From Heloderma charlesbogerti (lineage: Eukaryota; Chordata; Lepidosauria; Squamata; Helodermatidae): 64,000 bases of DNA. Of the stretch, positions 45,726 through 54,679 are shown piece by piece (position 1 is the first letter of the stretch; each line of letters opens with the position of its first letter). The position numbers were made by a program, and so were the translations under genes. The stretch spans positions 558,001-622,000 of the forward strand of contig JANEZZ010002882.1 of the NCBI GenBank assembly GCA_026122225.1. Reading direction: 5' to 3'. Under the pieces are notes generated by a model. That model did no database searches and was not told where the DNA came from. It saw only the letters and a program-made list of their open reading frames with translations.

Positions 45726-47163
45726 GTGCAGTGGGGCGGGTCTCTTGGCTGTTCTGCTCATCAAGAGTTTCTCACCCACGTCTACGTTCCCCCTGCATTT
45801 CTTGTTCTATCATTCACATCCCCCTCTTCGCCTCAAAGTGAGCTGCTGCGAGGGCTCACTGTTCCGAGATGAAGATAAGACCGTGACACCATCGTGACCC
45901 TGCGCCAACAGCGGCCTGCAGCCCAGGCTTGTCCGCCTCCGTTGCTCTTGCACAAACGCTGTTGTGTCTGAGGCTCCCTAAAGGCCGTCTTGTCCCTTCC
46001 TTTGCAGGACAGCAGAGGACAAAACACGTGGCTCCTTGCCTGTTTCTCCCTTTGACATTTTTGGAACAGGGAGGTGATACCGAAATAGCCCTCCTGGCAA
46101 CAGCAGTGTTGCCCCCAGGTCAGGCCAGATGCCCATTCAGTCCGCCGCTGCCTGCGCCGCGAGGCAGCCTGCATGGCAGCCGAGCGTGACGACGCTCCAG
46201 CCGCCTCGTCTTCCTCACAAAACACCCTTGGGCCAGCGGGAGCGCTGACCCTTCCCCCGACGGCTGCTTTCCCTGCGAAGCCCTGCTCTCATCCCCGTGT
46301 GGCTCCGGACCCTCCTCTGTGCCTGGAGCAAGGCCGGGAGAAAGCCGTTGGGGGGTCAAGCGCAGCAGCCCCTCCCCCCAGCCCTGCTGTGCCAGGGAGG
46401 GGGCCGGCAGACTTTGGCTGCAGCACTGCAGCGTGCCAGCGCCGCCCTTCTTGCTGCCCCTGGGCTGCCCCGTCTGTGCCAGCCATGCTTGCCCGGGGAG
46501 AAAGGCCTCGTGGGGTGGGCTCTGCTTGAGCTGCAGCTTCACGCGCCAGTTGGAATTTCCGCCTTGGGCACCGAGGTGTCGTCAGCGGCCCTGCTCGGTA
46601 CCAGCAGCTCTAGACAGAGGTTGGGCCCAGAGCTGGGCGGCACGGCCTCCCCTGGGCGAGGCTGCCTTGCTGTCAGGCGGGCTGGCCAGGGCTGCTGGCG
46701 AGGTGACGTGTCTCAGCCCGCCCGGCCTGGCACTGTTCTGTGTGCACGGCCACGCCTTCCTCTCCCCCTGCTCTCCTTGCTCCTGCCCTTCCGCCCACAA
46801 ACTATCCAGAGGGAGCGGGAATGGGTAAACAGGCGTGACCTGTGCCGGGTGTTACAGGCACAGGAGTCCTGCGGAAATTCCTCTGGGTGGTGGACTGGCT
46901 GGCCTGCCCAGTTCTCTCCCCATGCTCGGGGAGCTGGGGAATTCTGTTTCCCCAGGCCGACCTTTCCTCGTCACAGGCTGCAGCCGCTCCCTTGCAGATG
47001 TGGTTGCGCGCAGCCGGAGAGCGCCAGCTGTGGTCTGCGCCATCCTCCCTCCCTCCAAGTGCCTTTTCCCACGAGCGCTTCATTGCTCGCCTCAAGGGGC
47101 TGGCGATTAATGGCCCGTTTTCCGCCCCAGTTCTGATGGGCCCCTCCTCTCCTCCTTCCGCAG
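45726..47163 (+). other. CGNL1 intron (1.4 kb)
   Basis: A short repeat (45805-45890) is paired with the one at 43880. The rest is GC-rich unique sequence, with spurious long open frames around 46.3-47.1 kb. Confidence 0.75.
45805..45890 (+). repeat. Short dispersed repeat, pair member 2
   Basis: ACATCCCCCTCTTCGCCTCA, AAGTGAGCTGCT, GGCTCACTGTTCCGAGATGA and AGATAAGACCGTGAC match the copy at 43880-43985 with scattered substitutions. Confidence 0.7.
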
Positions 47164-47327
47164 CTGAGCTTGCGTTTGAAAGCGATGAAGCGCCAGGTGG
47201 AGGAAGCCGAAGAAGAAATCGACCGGCTCGAGGGCGCCAAGAAGAAGCTGCAGAGGGATTTGGAAGAGCAAGTGGACTTGAATGACCAGCTGCAAGGGCA
47301 GCTGAACACCATCAGGCAGGAGCTCAG
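47164..47327 (+). CDS. CGNL1: CGNL1 exon n (residues 603-656 plus 2 nt)
   Basis: The acceptor is CTCCTTCCGCAG|CTG and the donor is TCAG|GTGGGG. The exon is 164 bp and ends with two bases (AG), completed by the last exon. It encodes LSLRLKAMKRQVEEAEEEID, RLEGAKKKLQRDLEEQVDLN and DQLQGQLNTIRQEL. This closes the coiled-coil rod. Confidence 0.96.
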
Positions 47328-47909
47328 GTGGGGAAAGAGGGGCCTCCACGGTTTCCACGCCACATGCCCACCTCCCTGTGACCCCGAGAGGGTTGCCAGT
47401 TTCTCTGGCCACCTGGGCTCCTTGCTTGCGGGTTGGGAGGCCGTATCCCCCTTCCTGCTCCACTGGGGCAAACACGGCCCTGCCCCTCTTGGTTTGTGCT
47501 TCTGAGGGTTCCACAGCACTCGGGTTTGACTCCCCATCCAGCCCAACATGCAGCTCTTTCCTGGAAGCCTGTCCAGTGTGTCAGAATGGAGGCCTTTCCC
47601 CTCTGACTTCCAGAAATAGGCAGGACCGGGGGGGGGGGGTCATTCCAGAGCCTTCAGTGCTGAGTCACTGCAGGACTCGCTTCGTTGGGAGTCGGAGGGG
47701 CTTTGCGCAGAGGCCCACAGGGCGCCTTGCCCCGGAGGAGCCAGTGGCCTCCCCTCCAGGTCCAAGCAGGCCATTCTCGTGGCTCTGCAGGCACAGGGCG
47801 ACTCCCCCTTGACTCAGCCAGTCTCTTCAGAACCGAACACAAAAGCAGCCCAGGTGGCTTGCAGGCATTTTCTGTGATGCAAAACGTTGGTGTGCTTCTG
47901 CTTTAGCAG
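47328..47909 (+). other. CGNL1 intron (0.6 kb)
   Basis: No repeat or exon is recognised. There is a poly-G run at about 47628-47638. It ends in the tandem acceptor TTTAGCAG. Confidence 0.75.
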
Positions 47910-48042
47910 GCACAAAAAGACCTCAAGTAAGATGCTGAGTGACCTTGATGACGACGATGACGACTTCAGCACTGATGGGGAGAGTCTCTACGAAGCGCCG
48001 TCAGGATTTAAATTCTTAAAAGACAATGACATCAAAAGCTAA
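47910..48042 (+). CDS. CGNL1: CGNL1 last coding exon (residues 657-700, stop)
   Basis: The distal acceptor TTTAGCAG|G is chosen because it gives AGG, CAC, AAA, AAG in the expected place. The proximal AG would add CAG (one extra residue). It encodes HKKTSSKMLSDLDDDDDDFS then TDGESLYEAPSGFKFLKDND and IKS, stop TAA at 48040-48042. The acidic run followed by STDG.SLYEAP is the CGNL1 C-terminal signature. It is outside the coiled coil and probably disordered. Confidence 0.95.
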
Positions 48043-48191
48043 AAAAGGAGCCAGCTATGGATGTTCAACCTTAATTGTTGAAAAATGAGGAACGACAGAA
48101 TCCAGAAGCCGATGGCTGCTGGAAGATTAGTGCCGGGTGAATTTTATATATCCCTCCAGGATGTGCCATTTTCAGACTTCGATCTTTCAGA

Positions 48192-48197
48192 AATAAA
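48192..48197 (+). promoter_or_regulatory. Proximal poly(A) signal AATAAA
   Basis: Canonical hexamer 150 bp after the stop codon. It is a possible short 3' UTR isoform. Confidence 0.5.
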
Positions 48198-48472
48198 TAT
48201 CCTAAAACACAAAGGACTTGCTGTTCCAACCACGTAGAAGGACCACAGGTGCCTGCAACCGTGTGTGTGGGGGGGGTATTGCTAAGTTGAGGTGATGCTT
48301 CCCAGCTGAACTAGGATTGTTGCTAAAAATTCTGTTCTAAGGAGCTAGAGCATTCTCCTTCTAAGCAATGCTACACTGGGTTTGTCTGTCATGGATGCTA
48401 CAGATAAGAGAAGGAGCACACGCAAAGGGTATTATTTAATCAATGTAAGTAGAAAGAATGTACAGTATAGAA

Positions 48473-48480
48473 TGTACATA
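48473..48480 (+). promoter_or_regulatory. Pumilio-type response element TGTACATA
   Basis: It is an exact match to the TGTANATA Pumilio consensus in an AT-rich context 430 bp after the stop. Function is inferred from the motif only. Confidence 0.5.
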
Positions 48481-50126
48481 TTTTAAATTAGAGATTTTTA
48501 TGGACCATTCCAGCACCGTTTTGTAAAGTGTCATGGTTTTTATAGAGCACATAAAGTACAGACAGCTGTATTGATTATCATACCATTTTTAAGCTTTAAA
48601 AAGTCTGTTACATCCCGTGGGTTCAGTGAGGACATTTTATGTTGGTTGATCCAGAGTTGGATGATCCAGAGAGGGCTGGAAGAGCTTTTACCCAAGAGGG
48701 CCCTGCAGAACATTAGGAGCAAGACCTCAACCAGAAACTGTGTACCCAAATACCAATCCTGATCCTGCAATAGTTTCAGAGAGTGTAAGGGATGCCCTTC
48801 TGCTGCCTTCCGTAGATACGTTAGGCAGCTGTCATTTGCAGTCTGGTCTTGGACTGTTCTAATGAAGGGAAGGGAGCTTTGCTCCTGGGATGTAGACTCC
48901 GCTCCCAGTGGCCTCAGCATGAAGGAGCCCCTGGGGACCTGAGCAGGGCTTTCAGAGCAAATGGACTGCAGCAACAGCAGCAGCCCGTGGTGTCTGGACC
49001 ATTACTCCCTTCTCCCGCTTGTAAAAACGGCCTGTTGAGCAAACAGGTTCTCCTGTGGATTTGCCACTGTGTTTGTTTGTTTGTTTGACTCAGTAAGGTT
49101 CCCATGGTCAATTGCCCACAGTTTCACTCTGACCCAGCAAAGCACCTTGACACAGGATTGATGCAAAGCCCTTGGCATGAGAAGCCCCTGAGCTCAAGAG
49201 GGGCAGGTGCAGAAGTCCTTGAGCCCAAACAGTGTGGCCAGAGACAGTTTTTTGCCAGCAGCTGGAACACGTCACCGCGCTGACCGGGCATTGCGAAGAT
49301 CTCCTGCCGTGGTGGACCACTGGGGCCTTGCACAAGAAGCATGTGGGGCCTTTCCTATCATGCATTTTGAGTTTTATCTGCAGATGTCTGTAAGCATGTC
49401 TTTGTATGCACTGTGGGGGCTTTATGTGTGTTTTAAAAGGTTCTGTTGCAATCTGTTGTTTCACCCATTCGCCGATCCTTTGCTCCCCTTTTCTCTGCAC
49501 AGCCGCCATCTTTGCAGCTTCACTGTTTCACAAAAGGGGGCATCCGGATCCTCCGCCTGCTGCATTGCGAGGGCCGAGTTACATGAGAACGTGGAATTGA
49601 TGAGGAAATGGTAGCTGGTGGGTAGCTCTGAGGCGTGAACCTGCTCCGTTCAAATTGCTGGGAAGGAGCTGTAGCTGCCGGCTGCCTGGGTGGCAACAGA
49701 TATGGGTGTGTCTCAAAGAGAACGTTGGGGATTTTCAGTAGCTTCAGTTACAAAAATAATGAAGCCCTGGGAGCAGTGAACCCCCACGCATGTCTTCAAG
49801 GTTGCGTGCGTGTGGGTCTGCAGTTGGCACTTCAAAAGCAGGAAAGCTCTCTGGGGGAAATGAAGGGCGAAGAACAAACCCTGATGGAGGGGGCCTTGCA
49901 TCTGTACTAGAAGGGGTAGGGCTGTGGGTGTTTGGTGTGTGAACCCAAGCCAGCCTTGCATAAGACCGTTTCAGAGCCCAGCTGCTTTGAGCCTCTGTGC
50001 ATACACTGCCAAGCCTGTCGTTGTGCATGCGCACTTGGCTCCCCACATTCCCCAAATTGGTAGCACCGCCGAGTGGGAGCCGAAGTCATAGACCGGCCCG
50101 GTGGGGGAGCCGCAGCCCGTGGGGCC

Positions 50127-50462
50127 TGAATCTGTTTGGCCGTCTGCATAAGCAGAGCCAAGGGCAGGTGCCGAAGCCCCAGCTGCAAATGACGGCCCTG
50201 GACGCTGCTACGGCTTCCTCTGGGTGCGCTCAGATACTCTCTCAAGCCCCATGGCAAGCCAGTTCTCCCCAAGCCTCCACCTGCTCCTGGGAACTCTTCG
50301 CCAGCACGAATGGTCTCAGATGTACGCAAGGTCAGCGGCGGAACCCAAAACTGATCCGACACATCAGAGGATCCGTTAGTGCTGTGCCCAGGGCCGCCAT
50401 TTGCAGCTGGGTCTTCGGCACCTGCCCTCAGCTCTGCTTATGCAGAGGGCCAAACAGATTCA
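50127..50462. repeat. Inverted repeat, 75-bp arms, 186-bp loop
   Basis: The left arm (50127-50201) and right arm (50388-50462) are equal in length and differ at 5 of 75 positions when inverted. Shared strings include TGAATCTGTTTGGCC, TCTGCATAAGCAGAGC and AGGGCAGGTGCCGAAG. Weaker inverted similarity continues into the spacer (TACGGCTTCCTCTG against TAACGGATCCTCTG). Confidence 0.9.
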
Positions 50463-50479
50463 GCAGGACTTGTGAAGAG

Positions 50480-50608
50480 GTGGATGTTGGGCTGGCAGAG
50501 CAGGAGACAGACTCATAGAGCACCATCCTTAGGGAAGCGGGGCCCTCGCCATTCCCTAAGGATGGTGCTCTATGAGTCTGTCTCCTGCTCTGCCAGCCCA
50601 ACATCCAC
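50480..50608. repeat. Perfect inverted repeat, 57-bp arms, 15-nt loop
   Basis: The left arm (50480-50536, starting GTGGATGTTGGGCTGGCAGA) and the right arm (50552-50608, ending CAGCCCAACATCCAC) are exact reverse complements. The 15-nt centre is GCGGGGCCCTCGCCA. It starts 18 bp after the larger inverted repeat. Confidence 0.95.
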
Positions 50609-51446
50609 TTCCACTAAATGGTCTGACTCGATACAAGGCAGCTTCTTACATTCCTGTAGCGTAGCTCTTCTCTGTGGGTCCCACTGAAATGAATGGGAAC
50701 CATGAAAGAGCATCGTAGCGCATGTTAATGAAGGTTGCTCAGCAGAATGTCTCAGTGGGTGGTGCCCGATGGCAACGAACGGGAGGTGAGGGGGCATTTG
50801 GGTTTTCCCACCTCAGGCACCCAAATCCTTGGGCCATCCTTCAAGGCACCAGGTGGTGAGAGCTCCCTTCCCCAGCAGTGCATTCCGTTGTAAACCACCT
50901 TGGAAGGTCAGTGACCACATATGCAGTAATAAGCTCCAATAATACATACCCACTTTAAGAAAAATCTGCACACACTGGCTGATAGGCATAACTTGCCTTT
51001 GAAGGGTGCATGCTTTCCAGGAAGTGCCATCGCCTCGTCTCTCAGATCATGCGCGTCCATGGAAGGCTCATAGCTGATGTTTGTGGCATGTAGGTTGCAC
51101 CACCCTTTGATATCATTGTTAGAAGGGAACAAGAAACTGGAAGCCTATTGTGCTGACAATCAAGTTAGAAACACTATCTTGTGATTTTATTTTTGTTTTG
51201 AAACTAAAATATTAACTTCTATTTTACACTGTAGCTTTTAGCTCTCCTTTCACACCCTGCCTTAACAAGTCTAGGGTAGAATCCACCGGGAAGCCCACAC
51301 ATGCAGTCCTTAATTTTAAGAGCTTTTGCAGGAGAAATGTCCTGGTGGATTGTGCCTATAAACTGATACGCTCAAGCCATTTGAGAAGTGATCACGTAAT
51401 TTTTGCAGCTACCTCCAGTTATGCTGAATTGTAAAAGACATTTTGA

Positions 51447-51452
51447 AATAAA
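51447..51452 (+). promoter_or_regulatory. Distal poly(A) signal AATAAA
   Basis: TTTTGAAATAAATTACATTG sits in an AT-rich context 3.4 kb after the stop, the best candidate for the end of the CGNL1 transcript. Confidence 0.6.
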
Positions 51453-51470
51453 TTACATTGGCTAAGTCCC

Positions 51471-53909
51471 TTGAGCTTTGGCGTTTCATTGCATGGTTCT
51501 TGTACCCTCTTCCTCAAGAGTCAAGACTCCCAATAGGCAGAGGCAAATTTGGGGCATAATTAAGGGAGGCGGAGTGAGAGACAGATCTGAGCCATGGGCA
51601 CAATCTGTTGAGAAGTTCCCCTGTGCAAGCCCCATGGAAATGGATGTAGGCCCAGCATGTGTGTAATCACTTCTTTACGATGACTGGGAGCAACCTGTGT
51701 ACCTCGGAACTTTCTCCTCAGTATTAAGCGTGGTTTAGTATTCTGTCTACATAGAGCTTAACAAAGACTACAGTGAACTTTTGCTCGGATGCAAACTAGC
51801 GTCAAAGCCTAGTTTCAAAGTCCTGTTTGAAACCAACTATAATTGTCATCAGAGCAGACCAAACACTATATAAAAGTATGCCATGCATCAAAACTTTGTT
51901 AAAATGAGGCGAAGAGATGCATGGATGGGATTTATAAAGGACTTTTGAGGTGGGACATACTTTTTGGGCAATCGCTTTTCATGTGATACCCGTTTCCCTT
52001 TTTCCACAGTTTGAATTAGGTGTGCCTGCAGATTAACAAAAGGAGACACAGGGACTGACACAGCCGGCTGGCAGCAACAGCAGTTGCCGGGACAACCAAG
52101 GGGAACAATCCCTGGCCAAAGAGAACTAAAATAATAATATTAACAACAATAATAACAACAATAAGATAGGTAAGGAAAACAACACTACAAAATAATACAA
52201 AACTCTTTACTCAACTTTACTGTCACAGGTAAACATATAACCAAGTATTTGCAAGCAAAACAAAATACTAAATATTTTAACACATTGTTTACAATATTGA
52301 TATTCTTATTTGAAGACAGACAAGGATAAATCTAGTATATAATGAATAATAATTCTAATAATACCCAGACATGTTTCAACCTCGCAGCCTTCGATGGCAT
52401 ACAAGTTGCAAATAGAGGATTAGCTTCTCCAGAGCAGGATAAGACCATTCAGGCTTGCATATATCTAGATTTAGAAATGAGAGCAGACACTTGATTTCCT
52501 TTGCATCTTGATGGAGACTTTTGGAGACTTCCACGTAAGCACTTCAGCATGGTAATTCAGACCACTTCTGTCCAGATTTAGAGAGTCCGGGGGGTGGAGC
52601 ATTTTCCATGTATCTGTTTATCTAACAAAACACATGAGCATGGCTAGATCAAGCAAGCCTGAATTGTCTTCTCCTATGCTTTGTTTACTTGCCTTTTGCA
52701 GGGCATCTCCATGACCTTGTCATCAAATTGTTGTCCTCATGATCTTCTGTCTTTTCTCAGACAGTAGAAAATCCAAATTTTGGGGAAAGCATGGAATAAA
52801 AGGAACACAATCTCAACAGGAAGGAGCTTCAGGCTCCTTCCAGACTCTTAGCACTACCCATTGGAAGGTGTCATGTGGCAATTCCATCTTTTTCTCCTTA
52901 ACGTATTTTCTGCAGCAAGAAATACATTGGAAGGGGAATAGTAGGAAATACAGGAGGGGTGACAAGTGGAAGACAATGATGTCTGGGCCCCCATAAAATT
53001 CTGTGAATGAGGCACAGAGATGACATAAAAGCCTTGTCTGGAAGCACCCTTTGTGTCACTGTAGCATCTTTTTCGGAGACACAGCTTTGACTTTTAAAAA
53101 AGCATTTTGTGCCTGTCTTGAAAGTAATCAGCCAATAGCACTTAAATTAATAAGTGCTTTAGCACAGATTAAAAATGTTTGTTTTTTAAATAGCTGCTCA
53201 AGTGAATTCCCCACCCACATGGCCAAGTCATGCTCACTTCTGTGGACAGATCATAGTGGTATGTGAACACAGATGAAGTACAATATTCCCAGTCATGTGG
53301 AAAGTCCACTGCAATTCGACTTGCAGCAGAATAGCAATGTCTGGACAGCACTAGGTGCTGCCTGTCTGGAAGCATCTCGGACTGTGGGTCATGAAACCTT
53401 GCCCTCTTAGCTTTATGGTGCCCATTAATAATAATCCTACTAGAGATTATAGAAATCTTAAGTTGAGTCATCTATTAAAACAAGTACAATTAACAGACAA
53501 ACTCTGCATAAATGTCCATGTAAATAAACTATTTTGAAGAAAATAGCACACTCTTGGTTATTAGATAATGCCCACGTATACTGCAGCAGGTGCCATCTTA
53601 GAAGAGGCCTTCCAGTGTGTGAGAGGAGGGAGAAGGTGTCTTCTATGAAGGTATTTCCTATCCAGTTGTGTGTGTGTTGTAAGTCCTTATATTATCATTT
53701 CGGTTATCAATTTTTCTGCTGCCCACTTCATTAAAACAGTGCCCCTGATTAACCAAAAGACTTGTAACTGATTACACCAAATTAATTGCCAAACAGTACA
53801 TCCCTAATACTATATCAGTTTCAACTATGCAAAATGCTTTACAGTGGCCCTTTCTTCCAGACCCACGCCATAAATGACTTGCCTATATGGCAGTTCCTAC
53901 TGAATTTAC
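51471..53909. other. Intergenic DNA downstream of CGNL1
   Basis: It is AT-rich and mostly unique, with only short open frames and no recognisable gene. A fragment at about 51575-51660 (GTTGAGAAGTTCCCCTGTGC, AAGCCCCATGGAAATGGATG) resembles 14200-14260. An (AAT/AAC)-rich stretch is at 52127-52165. Confidence 0.7.
52127..52165 (+). repeat. (AAT/AAC)n low-complexity tract
   Basis: It contains AATAATAATATTAACAACAA and TAATAACAACAATAAG. It is an interrupted trinucleotide array. Confidence 0.85.
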
Positions 53910-54610
53910 TGTTCTGCTATGGCTGAATCAGACTCTGTGTTAGAGCAAGCTGTGGGGCAATCCAAAAGGTAACACAACAACGCAATGCAGGCAAGTGGTC
54001 ATGCACAAAAGTTCCAGTCCAGTATGGGATCAGGCGAAGGCATGAGTGGTCCAGATACAAGCAAAGGTCAAAGCACAGCTAAGGAGTAAGTTACTATACA
54101 CAGTCCAGAAGCAGAGTCCAACGGAAGTCCGGGGGCCAGTAGCGCAGGAGGCCAACCACAAGGCATGGTCCAGAAAACAAGGTACGAGGCGCAGGGGCTG
54201 ATGAACAATGTTGTTCCAGCACCAGCTAGGCTTGAACTGAAGGGTTATATAGCCAGAGCTTTCTGAGCCCCACTCAGGGCTCAGTCCCAGTGTGTTACTG
54301 GCCCTCTGGCAAAAATCCTACTCAGGAGTAGGGCCCTGCTCCTGAGAACCCCTCCTTTGTAATCAAGCACGCCTTCTCGGAGGAGCCCTTTCGGCCTGCC
54401 TCTGGAGGCGGCGAAGCTCTTGGGGGCTAGGTGATTGTCCAACCTCTGCCTCAGCTCCTCCTGCAAGGATGGACTAGCCATGATCTCCCCCGAGGGGCCG
54501 GGCTCCCCCAGATCTCCCGACATGGGTGGCTCCTTGGCGCTGTCTGTCTCTGGGAGCTCTAGCTCCTCAGAGGAGGAGGATTCCTCCAGTAGGTGCATGG
54601 CATTTACTCA
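53910..54610 (-). repeat. LTR-like dispersed repeat, copy 2
   Basis: It starts TGTTCTGCTATGGCTGAATC and is colinear with 37781-38217 over about 430 bp. On the minus strand a TATA-box-like GGCTATATAACCC (54243-54255) precedes the shared part, as in an LTR promoter; the other copy has lost it. Beyond 54350 it has no partner in the window. A minus-strand open stretch (54598-54281) starting MHLLEESSSSEELELPET is acidic and S/P-rich. It may be LTR-internal sequence and is not recognised. LTR identity is inference. Confidence 0.55.
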
Positions 54611-54679
54611 GATTGAGCTGGATCATTAAATAAATCCAAGAGGTTCTGTGGGATGAGCATATTTTAGTGGCAGGAATGT

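Larger units (their letters stand above)
159..51470 (+). other. CGNL1: CGNL1 gene, 3' half (15 coding exons plus 3' UTR)
   Basis: This is the C-terminal half of paracingulin, a cytoplasmic coiled-coil adaptor of vertebrate tight and adherens junctions. In the known family it dimerises through the rod, interacts with ZO-1 and PLEKHA7, and recruits Rho-family GEFs such as GEF-H1 and Tiam1. Fifteen GT-AG exons (159-260 to 47910-48042) join in phase into 700 codons with no internal stop. The product is almost entirely heptad-rich coiled coil (E, K, Q, L, R), followed by a run of aspartates and a short tail. Segments such as QDLQDQLSEMHDELD, RKRERELTALKGALKEEV, TLELQNQLDEYKEKNRREL, EGSYRSSKEGL and LERKVKEL are characteristic of CGNL1 as I remember it, and the tail has DGESLYEAP. 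Cingulin (CGN) is the only close alternative and fits less well. The head domain and promoter are upstream of the window. Confidence 0.93.
48043..51470 (+). other. CGNL1: CGNL1 3' UTR (inferred extent)
   Basis: It follows the TAA stop directly. The end is set about 20 bp after AATAAA at 51447-51452, the best candidate distal poly(A) signal, with a TG/T-rich stretch just downstream. A proximal AATAAA at 48192-48197 could give a short form. It contains a Pumilio-type TGTACATA (48473-48480), two inverted repeats (50127-50608) and a SINE-like 3' scrap (about 50615-50655). The extent is inference; there is no transcript evidence. Confidence 0.6.

Noticed and set aside
46297..47136. 279-codon plus-strand open frame before the exon at 47164
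   Set aside because: Low-complexity, GC-rich intron; both strands are open; no domain.
159..48042. Gene could be cingulin (CGN) instead of CGNL1
   Set aside because: The rod blocks (EMHDELD, RKRERELTALKGALKEE, EGSYRSSKEGL) and the STDG.SLYEAP tail fit CGNL1 better as I recall both proteins.
50480..50608. Classical microRNA precursor or bacterial-type terminator
   Set aside because: The stem is far longer and more perfect than a usual pre-miRNA, and the sequence is eukaryotic. No known miRNA seed was recognised.
53169..53471. 100-codon minus-strand open frame in intergenic DNA
   Set aside because: No domain, no splice or promoter context, and a composition like its surroundings.
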